Positions 42,742-54,936 of a stretch of DNA of 64,000 nucleotides are shown here, piece by piece; position 1 is the stretch's first letter; every line of letters begins with the position of its first letter. The notes beneath the pieces were generated by a model that saw only the letters and a program-made list of their open reading frames with translations, made no database searches and had not been told where the DNA came from. Location: NCBI GenBank assembly GCA_029204225.1, contig CM055095.1, forward strand, positions 51,743,836 through 51,807,835. The letters run 5' to 3'. A program made the translations under genes and the position numbers. Origin of the DNA: Diphasiastrum complanatum. Lineage: Eukaryota; Streptophyta; Lycopodiopsida; Lycopodiales; Lycopodiaceae.

Positions 42742-45233
42742 ATATATATTCCTTGGATATTCCTTTGTGCTTGCATTTCCAGCTCTCCGTCATATGTTCA
42801 ATTAATGTCCTCTTTGTCTCACATTGTCTCTCCCCTTTACCAACTTTTTTCACAGGACCTCCAAACTCGGGGTTGGGTTCGTGCATACCTCCCCATGCTG
42901 CATGTGATAACCAGCATGCAATGACGCCTCGGGTTTCATACCCCTTTGTAAGCTATGGTAGCCAATTGTTATGTTTTGTTGGTTTTACAAGTTTTATGAA
43001 TTTGTGATGCCAGTTGGGACTTCTTACAACGTTTGCTCATTCATGCTGTTTTCTTAACATTGCTAGGCATGATCACCTTCTGGAATGTGCAACTCTTCTA
43101 CCAGACTTAGTCATTTGTGCAACTTTATATCAACTATTCACTTTTGTCCATTCATTTTGTTTTTATTGATTTTATTTCTCAAATGGATGTCCCAGGAACA
43201 AAGTCAATTTTCCAATACATTTGTTATTTTTTCCAGCTTACAAATTAATAGGATTATTTTGTTCTGTCTCCTAACGTCGAATGGACTTGTTAACATTCAT
43301 GTGGGTGCTCGTTTTATGCATATGTTGGCAACATGCCTTTTCTATTCATGTAAAAGCCTAAGGGCCCATATTTTTCACTTTGACTTTATGCTGGCCACAA
43401 GCCCACCCAACTATTACTAGTTAATTAGATGAGGAGGTGAGCTCTCCATTACCATTGTGGAACCTTACGATCTCTGATCTCCAGAAGCTTCCATTTTAGA
43501 GCAGTTGTTGGGTATGAATAGTGACTAGAGGTACTCAGTATTTAGCTTTTGGATATTAGTAGCTTGAGCTCTTTGTGAGAGAACTCATGAGAAGAGAGCT
43601 TGAGGATCCGATTTTGAGCTGGAGGAGGATCCATTTCGTCTGATCTCCCATTGCTTGTAAGGCTTTAGCGATTGATTACACTTGATGTCATTAACCATTT
43701 TACATGGGAAAACTCATTCCTATTGCTTGTAAGGCTTTAGCCATTGATTACATCTGGGAAATTGCTAATTGATTGTCACTTATTGTCTTTTATACTTCAC
43801 TGATCTCAAAATCTATGATTATGCTCACTTACCCTGTTTTAATGCTAGAAGTGATATTCCAAAGTTGAACTTTGGTCACAATAGAGTATGTTGTTTTCTA
43901 TTCTACAAGATTCTGTTTCAGATTTCCCATGGATCTTTACATTCCATACTTGAAGACAAGCTCATTGAACTTTCAAGCTTGTCAATCAAAGCTCTCTCTC
44001 AAAAGATCTTGAGGGCCACAAGTTTTGTCAAAATAGGGATTAATTTGTATTTTACAGTTTCCATGTTGAATGGACCTTTACATTTTTTGCTTACCAACAA
44101 GTGAAACAAACTTACGTCTCATTGATCGGATATTTCTTCTCAATATAATTTTAAAGATTTTGCATCAAGAGGATATGCATAATTTAACACAGCCATCTAT
44201 GGTCATTGGTGCCCAGTTTTGGAGGTGATTTTGAGGTTTTTACCACCTGAATTGCTTGGTGATTTTTATGGCAGCCTTGGACAGCCTCTATTGACATCAA
44301 GCACCTACAATTTGGAGGTATTCTCACACTTCGATTACTCTTTTGCCATGCTGACTTTTACAACATATGTGGTCCATCTCGCAATTACTTTTTGGGGAGT
44401 TTCTACATTGATTTTCAAATATGCTTGCTGATTTTTCAAGATATCTAAGATCTAATTCATCCATTCTTGCTATTGTTCCAAATACAGTGGATGGAGTTCA
44501 GATGGTGCAATTGTTGAAGAGTAATGCCTATTTTACCCCTTGGGCCCTTTGGCTAAGCACTAATGTTATTATAAGTTGTACATTACTCGTGGGGCATGTA
44601 ATTCATTAATTACACGGCCCCCCCATTTGTAACTTAACTAAGTTAGTGAAAGTGACCAACTTGGCCAAGTAGCTCACTCATATGGTTGACACCTATACAT
44701 TCCATGCATGTACATGAATTGTTTGCCTCATAAGGACTTGGAGGACCCACGGGCTCCTCTCTCTCTCTAGCAAAATCCTTCTCTCTTCTAAGTTTTGGTG
44801 TTGTGATGTGCTTAAGCAATTTCCCTTGTGTTTGATGTTTTCCGTAATTGGGTTCAAATCGGCAAACGGTTTGAACCATTTTTTTTTTTCGTTTGGGGCA
44901 AAAACGGTTCCAACCTATTCGAACCGATTCCGAACTATTCGATGGTTCGAACCGCGGTTCGATGCAACTATGCTAGGTTGTGCAACTTATCATGATATTG
45001 AAGCAGGTTGTGTAGCCTATGAGTTTGAGAGTGAGAGAAATAACAATGTTTAAATTCTTGAGAAGATGCTCATCTTCCACAAGCACATCAATCTTGTAGG
45101 AGGGCGCTCTTTTGATCTATAGGACTTAGATCAAGTTAACTCTTGCACTATCGGATAGTTGTTCGCAAGGGGAGTGTTATGATCCAAAAAGTTTCTAATC
45201 CTGGGCGGTTTTGGAAAAGCTTTTTGGAGGAGC
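42742..45233. other. Intronic DNA with LTR-like fragments
   Basis: No gene. A 31-bp phrase 'attgcttgtaaggctttagc' is duplicated at about 43650 and 43721. Near 44870-44965 'ttcgaaccg' words recur in both orientations. Around 45160-45180 a purine run 'aaggggag' precedes TGTTATGATCC, like a polypurine tract and LTR start. Nothing assembles into an element. Confidence 0.4.
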
Positions 45234-45830
45234 TTACTGACACATCTGGAAGCCTCCATCTTTCTTCGCTTTAAGAAGAACAGGAGCATCCCATGGCGAT
45301 TTACTGGGTTTAATATGTCTCATCTTAAGATAACTTTCAATTTGATTAGTAATTTCTACCTCTCCCTTTTGAGAAAACCGGTAAGGTTGTCTAGAAATAG
45401 GATGACTACCTAGAATTAACTCAATTATGTGATCTACTGACCTAAAAGGTGGTAAACCATGAGATAATTCAACTGGAAACACATCATGAAATCCATTTAT
45501 GATCTTATTTGCTCCTGATCTAAATCCACTAAGTTAAGACTTGAGGTGGTCTCCAATTTCTCAAAGACTGCCTGCGAGAATTTGCCAGTGAATTTTGAAT
45601 CTCAATCACTAACAATATCATTTTGCAAACCAAAAAACCTGAACTTCTCCACGAAAAGCTGAACATCTTCAGAAGCTTTGATAGACACCTTGGTTAGAAT
45701 GAACTGTGCCATCTTGGTTAGCCAGTCACCTACCACCCATATGGCATCATTTAGCTTCCCCATCCGTGGGAATACTTTCCCACTTTCTTTCGGGAATTTC
45801 CAATGGAAGCAACAAGCCAATTACCTTAAG
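45234..45830 (-). pseudogene. Scrambled gypsy fragments (RT start, integrase)
   Basis: At 45482-45234 the minus strand reads 'FPVELSHGLPPFRSVDHIIELILGSHPISRQPYR' and 'IKPSKSPWDAPVLL.AKKDGG', the start of gypsy RT. At 45820-45602 it reads an integrase piece: 'DAIWVVGDWLTKMAQFILTK' and 'GLQNDIVSD'. In the parent element integrase lies downstream of RT; here the integrase piece lies upstream, so the pieces are rearranged. Confidence 0.8.
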
Positions 45831-45949
45831 TCTTTCAGCTTTACCCACACTTGCAAACATATGCCTCCACTTGATCTGTAAGTTTTGGCCAGTAAAAGTT
45901 CCTCTTTACAAGATTGTTTGGATGCCTCAAGAAAGATGACGGTCTTTCA

Positions 45950-46860
45950 CAGTTGATCAAGAGCCCTGTAGGGGTGAAGCAAGGTTGTTCCCTCTCAATT
46001 ACACTTTTTGGACTGTATTTTGATGATTGTTATCACACATGAGGGTGGCTAGGGCTATTAACTTTGTGACTTTATGTAGACAGTATGTATGGATCTCCCA
46101 TACAAGTATGGGGCTATAGGGACATTTGGATGGGCTTCATTCATTCAATTCATGGTGGGGTTTAGTGGTTAACACCAAGAAGACCAAGCTTATGGACTTC
46201 AAAACTTGCAGGGCCTTTATGTAGCGACATATATTTCACTCTAGATGGGAAGCCACTAAAAGTGGTATCTTTTTATACATACTTGGGGGTACTCTTCATG
46301 CAATCGCTACCAGGCTGAAAAAAGTTCACACCGCTTTGGTCCACCTTGAGAGATTTTGCTCCAAGAGATATATTTGGGATGCCCAAGTAAGTGCAACCTA
46401 TTTGATACTCTTGTTACCCCTATAGCCATGTATGCGGCAGAGGCTTGGTGTACTGGGCTCTATTCTACTCAGTGGACCAATATTTCTCACCTATAGATTA
46501 CCATGCTCGCATGGATGCGCTTCTTGGAGATAGACATTGAAGGGATTCTTGTCCTCCTTAAGTATCTGAATGATGGACTTTCACATTGCCTCCGCTTCAC
46601 TTTGGGCCAATTACATGTCTCTTACACCAATTGTTTATTCGGACATTTTTAAGGTATTGCACGAGAGAGCGGGATCTGACAAATGCATGTACTCTTGGTA
46701 AGGTAGAGACAAGGACACTTCATATTCTACTGTCCCATTTATTACAAGATCAGGGGCCGATACCACTGCCTTTTTTGAGATCTTCCAATGACCTTACGAT
46801 CACATACGAGGATCCAAGTCGTATGGTGTTGATAATCCAAGAGATGTTTTAGTTATGGAG
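45950..46860 (+). pseudogene. LINE RT/C-terminal fragment
   Basis: Begins with an RT-type 'SPVGVKQGCSLSITLFGLYFD' (45957-46025). It later shows 'YLGVLF', 'CNLFDTLVTPIAMYAAEAWCTG' (46390-46460) and 'LSHCLRFTLGQLHVSYTN' (46570-46630), each matching the LINE copies at 41303 and 51185 on translation, but with many stops and a lost YxDD. A third, older relative. Confidence 0.8.
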
Positions 46861-48991
46861 AGACATGGCAGTGGGGCAAGACCAAGATTCTTAGCTTCAG
46901 ATTACTTCCTCCTCCTCTAGATGGAGGTCCTAAACCAAACAAAGATTCAGAGGATGAGACTAGAATCCCAATCACAAGGATCAACGATAATGTACATCCA
47001 CAAGACAACTTCAGACACCCAGACACAAAGTGACCCAACCTCGAAGGCTTTAGGCAAAACAACCATGTAGACAATTATCTACCACAACTGTGATGTCAGC
47101 TCCAGCTTCATCATCACCAATGTCTGCACCTTTCTCACAAAGCTAAGCCAACAAAACCCTAAAGAAAACAAATAACCACTTTATTGATTGCTTCTGATAG
47201 GACATAGCATGTTCCTGACATAAACACAAAAGAGCATTGCTGCAAAGTCTCCTCCAGCCATAGCTACATAGTAGCAAAGATGAGGCATGCTCAAAAGGTC
47301 CTCCTTCTTAAGCTCACATGCCCTCCCACCTCAAGCATCCACTTAACCCTAACCCTTCCTAATGTCGACACATGGCAAAGTCCATGCACAACTAACACTC
47401 ACCACTTGGCAGAACCCTAACACATAGGCAAGCAAGTAGGTGGACTATCTGAATGTGTCACTCATACATTGGACTAAGTGTCCTAGTGAGTATATGGCAC
47501 GTATCTTGTTGGCCGGTCAACTCTCCCACTTTTTAGGAGGTTAGTCTAGGAGCCTCTAATTTAAGACCCAATACGCCATACCAAATACAAGCCAAGTCAA
47601 CAAGTTCATTCTTGCTATTTACATTTTCTTACAAAAACGTGTAAGCCATGTAAATATATACATTTACAATTTGCAAGTCCAACGTGTTCACATTGGAGCA
47701 AAAATATAAGCACATGACAACCTGTGAATCTACCTTGAGATTTTTCAGCAAAGCTTGACGATATACATGATACTCTAGCATCGCCACATTATATATTGTA
47801 CCATGTTATACATTTTCTCATTTGGTAGTTAGTTGAGACTACTTTCTTTAGTTTTGCATAGTTCTAAATAGCAGCTTGTCACCTGCTTTGGAGACATATT
47901 TATGCTACCTTGGATGATATCATACTTGAGATTACTTACATTGGTCTTATGAACCTTTTGGTACCTAAAGAAGCTTTCTTTCTTTCTTTCTCAATGGTCA
48001 TAGAGAAGACAAAGCCTAGCAAAAGTAAAGATGAAAGGGATGACCTCTTCACTTTCTTCCTTGAGCGCTCAAAACTACAAATTGACACTAGATCCTTCAA
48101 CATCCTGATATTGGGAGTCCAAAAATGTGATCAAATCCAGAAAATAGTAATAGCACTCATCCGATTACAGGCAACAAAGATGAAAAGCTAAAGGATGAAT
48201 CTTTAGTATCTGGACTTTCAGGAACTTGAATCAAAATTTGAATAATGATTCCTCAACTTTCTAGTACAAAATAAACAATATACAAGAAGATTCAACGAAA
48301 TGTCAAATCTGGATAACCAAATATAGTAGATGAATCGTGAGTCTCTGATTTTCTTGAATCCTACTTTCTGGTTTCTAGAAAAGGTAATCCCTGCAAGTAG
48401 AAGTTGAAGAAATAAAAATTAGGATATTCTGTTTCTTTTTTATCCAAACGGCTGCAAGCCAGATCAAACAATTTCTCATGCCCATCTTAGATGGAGATCT
48501 GGCATTTGTTATTCACGGCCAATTTCTGCTTCCAAGAAAGACTTTTGATACCACACTATGATACACAACGCGAAAGAGAGATATAAGCTCATCTAGGACA
48601 GAATGCTGAAATGTAGGTTTTCCATAGAAACCTGACCTCTGACTGTGCTAAGCTATGCTAATATGAGCAGCTCTGACTATGCTAAACCCTTGAAAAATTG
48701 GGAATCTTCATATAAAGCTCACTTCTGAAGCTCCCATTTCCACCATTTTAGGCCAGAACTGATTTATAATGCACTCTAGGGGATTCAAATGATATATACT
48801 AGGTTGCAGGACCCCCAAGGGTCCAAGTACCATAGTGTTCCGAAAAATATTGAAAGTCTCAACAACATAAATATTCGGCTATGGCTCTAATAGCTTAATT
48901 AGAATTGCTTATATCAAGACAGTGTCATGAAGAAAAGCACATTTTCCAAATAGTTGATTCATAAAGTTAGCTCAGCCTTTTGTGTACATAC
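46861..48991. other. Intronic DNA, no gene recognised
   Basis: Part of the 8.3-kb WD40 intron. A 93-codon frame at 47910-48191 shows no similarity. Some A/T-rich and 'ctgactatgcta' doublets near 48650-48690. Confidence 0.4.
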
Positions 48992-49165
48992 CTTATGTGC
49001 AACATAGCCACAGACTCGTTTGTTAGCCTCCAGATCATATACATAGATCGATTTGTCACTGCCACCAGCAACAATTTCTCGACCATCTTGAGAAAACTGA
49101 AGAGACCAAATGCCAAAGGCAGAATCCCCATCGTCTGACCCAAAATTTAGTCCCTCATGTATATC
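48992..49165 (-). CDS. LEC14B-like exon 'DIHEGLNFGSDD'
   Basis: 174-nt exon, 58 codons, with 'FGIWSLQFSQDGREIVAGGSDKSIYVYDLEANKRVCGYVAHK': two WD40 strand sets. GT-AG borders (donor GTATGT). The following intron of 8,262 bp (40730-48991) holds two LINE pieces and gypsy debris. Phase 0. Confidence 0.93.
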
Positions 49166-50032
49166 CTGTATTGCTCTTTGTTAGCAGAATGCAATTGCAA
49201 TTTAAAAGCTCAGAAGACTCAATCTAAAATTTGGAGAAACAAATGCCAGATTAAGACAAAATAAAGCACAAAGTACAAAAACTTTAACCAATCATGCAAG
49301 GCCCCATTTAGAGAATAATCACAATTTATGAGAACTTGAAAAAACTAGGAAAAAGCAACACTAAAAGGTTCCAAGGTTGATCGACAATTATTTGCCAACT
49401 GCGCTATGTCCACTTAAGCAGATTCTTCTACCTCTGCATAGTTACAGAAAAAACTAAGAAGCTTTGAACTGCATCAACTCATGTATGCTTGTCACAGTTA
49501 TAGTCTGATGAATGATACAGTAAAACCATCTACATATCTCGCCCTTCTGATGATGCTGCGAAAATTGCGACTACAAAGAAATGTGTTTGGCATCAAATTA
49601 CCATGAGTGTGTGACAAATTCCTTGTCTGCAAGGTTAGAGCATAGTTCTGCCAATCCTGGAACTCTGAATTTTCAGACATTGTTGATTCTTGAAATAAGG
49701 ACATTCAAAATATGGTAGGATACTATGATGAGCAACTATGGACATCTTTTCATAGCCACCTTTGCTGTAGGCATGATTATCATATTCTACAAAACAGCTT
49801 AAAACTTCAAAGATACAGGTATGCCCTGCTAGAAAAACTCAGAATGTAGTTCAGTTTACTTCAGAAACAAGTTTATGAAAAAAAATTAACACTAAGTGTT
49901 TATCCCGTTAAAAACGACTGGCTGCTTCTGTTGTCACAGAATTTCATGCATAGTCAATGCAATACTCAATGGAAAAGAAGAAAGTAAAAAGAAGCTCATT
50001 ACATTGTATCTCTCAAGGTTAACAGACCATAC

Positions 50033-50116
50033 CGTTACATTAGCAAGTGATTGAATTCCACCACTCTCATTCCCAACGTTAACAAGATGTACAATAGGTG
50101 ATATAGACGCATAAAC
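50033..50116 (-). CDS. LEC14B-like exon 'VYASISPIVHLVNVG'
   Basis: 84-nt exon, 28 codons, most 5' exon recognised. Acceptor ttacag at 50117-50122, donor GTATGG. Upstream of it (to 64000) I find no earlier exon, so the preceding intron is either more than 13.8 kb or the gene's 5' part has been separated by insertions. Confidence 0.92.
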
Positions 50117-50499
50117 CTGTAAGAAAAACAGATAAACATCAGATATGCAAAAATGTGGCGTGTCGGTCAAGAAGCTCTTTCCTCTCTAAGGAGTTCAACT
50201 CCAACCAGACTCATAAAGGTGAACAAATACAAGAAAGAAAATCAGCATTTTCACAATAGATCACCTACTAGTTGGCAACGTATCACTCCACACAGCATGA
50301 AATCTTTCTTATTAAACAATATTCATAGCTGTGTAAAACTACTATAGTTTTTACTCATAGAAACAAGAGTGCACTCCCAAAGACTAAAAATTCGATGGGG
50401 AAGGATTCCAACTTTGACATGCTGATTAAAAAAATTCTTGGATAAGCCTGACTTCAATCTGACAGAATAGAAACAAAAAGCACATGCATTAACTCTGAG

Positions 50500-51060
50500 A
50501 ACAGACTGAGTTGGCCTAGCAAGTTTACTAGGGGACGTACATGTGCCAAAGGAGGAGAGAAATAAACTTGATGCAAAATCCATAAAATGTGTTTTTGTTG
50601 GATATCATGAGAAAACCAAGGGATACAAGTGTTTTGATCCTACAACAAGAAAGATTCATATTAGCAAGGATATGATGATAAGATAGATGAATATGGTGAT
50701 TCTGAAGTTTATGGTGAAGGTGGAAGGCTTCCCACAATCTTGCAAGAGGATGAAGATATCCTACCTCATGAGATCAAGCAAAATAATCATGATGGATTTG
50801 AGGATCATGATCGAACCTTTTCATTGAAGAGCTAACGGGAAAGTATTTGCTGATAGGAGCCAAGAGAGTAAAACTTATTGGTGGCAAGAGGAATCATCAA
50901 GACACTGCTTGGGATATCTCTTTGCCAAGAAGCAATGTTGTATTGGAACACGTTTCAAACAATGAAATGTGTTTAAAACGCCACATTCGTAATGGGGTTT
51001 TGAAGCATCAAACGACTGGAAAAAAAACCAAGTTTTTTGCATTTCTGCACACTCTCGAGA
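50500..51060 (+). pseudogene. Copia integrase C-terminal fragment
   Basis: Plus strand reads 'YVPKEERNKLDAKSIKCVFVGYHEKTKGYKCFDP' and 'KIHISKDMM', then an acidic linker with 'GGRLPTILQED', followed by a spacer like that of the minus copia at 56640. It resembles that element but is in opposite orientation and broken. It ends in the purine stretch before the LINE tail. Confidence 0.82.
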
Positions 51061-51119
51061 GGTGAGTGTGAGAGAGTTTTCGTGCAATAAAGAACCATTG
51101 TAAGAGGAGAAGAGCCTGG

Positions 51120-51123
<4 letters not shown>

Positions 51124-51184
<61 letters not shown>
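51124..51184. repeat. (GA)n tract: tail of minus-strand LINE
   Basis: About 30 GA units. On the LINE sense strand it is (CT)n directly after AATAAAGCTTT. Confidence 0.93.
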
Positions 51185-51188
<4 letters not shown>

Positions 51189-54100
51189 TTTATTAATGTC
51201 GTTTCCATGCCAAAAGGCATATAAGACTAATGAAGTACATGTCAAGTATGTGGTAACCATGGGAGCGCATAAAACGTCTCCAAAGCTGTAATAAAGAAAA
51301 CATCTAGAACAACCTAAAATAGACACGTAAGCGAGAGTGTGTGTGCATAATATTCATATGTATCTATGTCAAGATGTCAAGACTGTGTTGATGTTGTAGA
51401 AAGATGTAATGCGAGCCACAACATGAGAAAGCACTAGAGCCTGCTAGCGTCGTCTATGAGCATGAGCACGTGTAGTAGTACGTCTATATATAGGATGTCT
51501 GGTGATCCTGGCAGTAACATGATGGTGGGAAGTACATTGTCTCTGATCTCTATGAGCATGTAACCGGCTATCATCCTAATCGTCGTCATAATCATCATCC
51601 TCAGGCACTAAGTCACGCGATCTCCGCCTAGTAAAGAAGGAAGTAATCAATGGTTGAGAGGTAAAATGCTGGGATGTCCCGTATAGATCTCTCTGCAATA
51701 TGAACATCTCGTGTACCATCAGATCGACACACCGTGGGTCCTCATAGGCTATGAGAGAGCATAGGGTGGTAGGCAGTGATATCTCCCTCTGATCTCATAG
51801 TATACATGGCATCTAAAGATAAAATGCTCCTCACACTCCACCTCACCTAGAGAGCTCAACTGGCAAATCCGCTCCTCCCTAGGATTACCATGGAACCTCC
51901 CAATCTCAATAGCTAGCTCGTGAGAAGACACCCTGAGCTGTCCCAATGTAAATCTGAGGCAATGTGATAGTCTTGAATCCAAGTAGCGTGGCATGACTGG
52001 GGTCCCTAATGCATCCAGCTCCAAAAAATGGGTCCGGTAGCAAGCTGGCTTAACCCCTAACTGGCTACTCCAAGTCTGCTCTAGATATGCTGAGTGCCTG
52101 AAGAAAGCTCTGTGATGGAGATACCAAACGACTCAAGTAGGAGGTGAGATGCCTGAGAGAACCATGAAAATATAGGTAATGAGCTGAAGAGCTACCTCGA
52201 TCCGTATAGGTGGAACTGCAAACTCGGCCAGGAGAATCTCGTGTGGAACAGAAGGCTTTGCTCGAATCCACCGAGCTAGCATGGTGGTCTGTAATCATGA
52301 AACATTGGCCCAGTGTGAAGAGGGGAGACTTGTACACCATGCCTCTGCCGCATATAGAGCTGTAGGGGTGACAATGGTATCAAAGAGGCGACACTTACTG
52401 CGAGCATCCTGGATGGACTTCCAGAAACAAAATTGTTCTAGCTGAACAAGGGAGGCATGTCCCTTCCCCAATCGAGTGGTAGCGGTCTGTCATGCTAAAA
52501 GTAGGACCCGAGAAAAGGATTCCCAGGTAAGTATAGGAAGGGACCACCTCTAGAATCTGTCCATCAAAAGTAAGCTCATGTCGCTGCATGAATGCTCGAG
52601 AAGTGTTGAAGACCATAACTATAAAGTCCTCAATCCAAGGATCCTATTCTAAGCATGCCAAACACAAGCAATACAAGGGAACTTGATGGTGGACAAACCA
52701 ACCCAACCAAACCTAGATCGAATGGATCTAGCCCCCAAGCTATGGATCAATCACTCAGAGAGGAATGAGGCATCACACCAGCGGCATCCTGCCACCGGTC
52801 ATGCTATTGAGCATACACTAGCGAGAGCCCAATAGGTATACTTATACCCTACAAGGCCCATGCACCACTAGTAGTGCACTGTGACACCTCACCGGACACC
52901 TCTGCAGCCTATCTGGGCCACGTCATCCAGTTCCCCAATGACTCACTGCAACTACACCACCATGTGTTTAGGCCTACAACCATTAATTATGACCATGTAC
53001 ACATAAGGGCCCCAATTCCCTTATAGTCACAATTAACTTACGGGTTGTTGGTCTACTGCTCTCTAGCATGGACACGCTACCCGAGACCAGTCATGGGCAT
53101 GACAATAACCTTGGTCTTCCCAATGTTCACCCCTAGGCCCCATCTGGTGCAAAACTCTTGTAAGCAATCCAACTGTCGATGTAGACCTTCTCTAGTCGGT
53201 GAGACCAGTACCACATCATCGACATAAAGAAGGATAGCAATCAAGACTTAGGGTGGAGAACACGATGGTAGGAGCGTCGGGAAGATCGAAGTAGATGTGG
53301 AGCATGGAAACGTGAAAGGTTACTAACTGATGAAGAGAACACCACTCAATATCGTACCATGGAGGAAGTAATGGTCGGGGTGTGCATCGAGTTTTGTTGG
53401 GATGGGGTTTGGTGAGGAAGGTTAGTGATGCAGCAGTCGGGAGAGAGGTGGTTAGAAAAGCGGCCTGGATGTCGACTGGACTGTCATGAGGAAAGGAGTG
53501 TAAAAACAAAGCCAAGGACTACCTGTATAGTGGGATGTATATGGGATCAAATGTGTACTTGGGTGCTTGGGTAAGAGTAGGTAGTGAAGATGGATGAGTG
53601 AGTGGGGGTGGCTGGACAGTCAATGACACTATGTCCTCCACTGTGAGGGTGGCATGTATAGTTGTCTGAATGTGGCCAACAGAGTAAGCCATTATAAATG
53701 GCTAGCTCATGTGCCTCTCCAAACTGCAGTAAGTGCTCACCATATGGAGTAGTAGGTCCCAAACTGTCCGCGGAAGTGGTAACTCCAAGCATATCACTGT
53801 CAAGGGCACGAACACGCAGCTGATCCGTGGTGTCAAAGAACTGTCTGTCGCAAAGATGTCCGCGGGCACTAAAACCCCAGTGAGGAGAATATGCCCCCAC
53901 TCTGAGAATCTAATAATATCCGGTGAGAGGTCCTGATATGGAGATCCAATACCCTCAGCAAAAGATGAAGACTTTCTTGGAAAGTAACATGCTGAATAAA
54001 AAGATCTCTATCCAAACCAATATCCTGACCCACAATGTGAGTCCATATATAGCGGGCCTGCTCGTCATGTTTGATGAAGTCAAGGCTCGAGTGGAGAGAC

Positions 54101-54600
54101 TCTCTATATAAGCAGGCAACTCAATCGGAACCGCAGCCACTGGCAGATCTAGTCTCTCGTCGGAATACTCAGTCCCATCTATATCCAGGAAAAGAAGGAA
54201 GTCCTCGCTCCGGGCTCTCGTGTGTCTCCATAAAGAATAATATATCTCGGTCGGTAATAAAATCAACCAGGTCCCTTGTAGTAGAAGATGAATGTATGCC
54301 AGCACAGTTCCACACTCCAATCCGAAGGTGGTGTGGATGGGGCCCCGGGGTGCTCCCAACCCCGGGCACCCCAAATCCCTAACTATGGGAACCATCACGA
54401 GCGCTGTCCAAGCGGCGCACTCGTCCATCCCTGTATATAACTCATATGCCTGACTCCCTAGCTTCTTGAAAGGCCTTACGCCTCTCCTCCACCTGGATAT
54501 AGGTAAGATCATCATCCATAAAAATGGTTTAGGGTCCCGTCTAGTAAAGCTTACACAGTAAAGCGTCCCGTCTAGTAGCCAAGGAAACGGAAGATCAACG
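51185..54600 (-). mobile_element. Near-complete LINE (APE-RT) with (CT)n tail
   Basis: Minus strand, 5' to 3'. Apurinic-type endonuclease start: 'LRIGVWNCAGIHSSSTTRDLVDFITDRDILFFMETHES' (54330-54200), with the catalytic Asn and Glu seen. Endonuclease C-terminal part: 'TPYGEHLLQFGEAHELAIYNGLL' and 'SVIDC' (53750-53600). RT piece with 'WYDIEWCSLHQL' (53365); RT catalytic 'YVDDVVLVS' (53226-53200); 'LDCLQEFCTRWGLGVNIGKTKV' (to 53110). After a ~410-bp insertion: 'MVFNTSRAFMQRHELTFDGQ.LEVVPSYTYLGILF' (52616-52520). Then the zinc-binding region 'CQLSSLGEVECEEHFIFRCHVYYEIRGRYH' (51850). Many frame breaks. The 5' end is not sharply defined (54530-54680). Located upstream of the WD40 exons in same-strand orientation. 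Confidence 0.87.
52630..53045. mobile_element. ~410-bp insertion inside the LINE
   Basis: The LINE reading frame is left at about 53100 and regained at 52616 without missing motifs, so this stretch is extra. It contains a palindrome-like 'taagggccccaattccctta' and 'ctagtagtgcactgtg'. No terminal repeats or target duplication confirmed. Confidence 0.5.
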
Positions 54601-54659
54601 TGGATGTATCTCTAATGGTCCTCCATGCCATGTCCAAACCGTCTGTCCGATGTCCTAAT

Positions 54660-54925
54660 AGTTGAGAATACGATTTTAAACCCGACCGAATCAATCACCA
54701 CAGCACATCGTCAAGTACATCAAGACAAGACAAGACAAAATAGTTCTCCATAAATTGTATATTCACAATACTACTCAAGTACAAGGAGAAATTGCTTAAG
54801 AACTCAACAAGGGCTCGTAAAGAACCGACCCGATAAATCTAGAGCTAAGCACATGTAATACCGTCAAACTTAGAAAGCAACCGTGAAATAAAATTACGTG
54901 TTGATTATTGCTATTTTAACTCTCT
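54660..54925 (-). mobile_element. Copia 3' LTR part
   Basis: Minus strand: a purine tract TTGAGGGAGAGAG (54923-54936) is followed by TTAAAATAGC and AT-rich LTR-like DNA containing 'attttatttcacgg'. The far end of the LTR is not defined. Confidence 0.5.
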
Positions 54926-54936
54926 CCCTCAATAAT

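Noticed and set aside
42849-42955. Possible captured exon bounded by cacag and gtaag
   Set aside because: Splice-like borders alone are weak evidence; the translation resembles nothing I know and no neighbouring exon was found.
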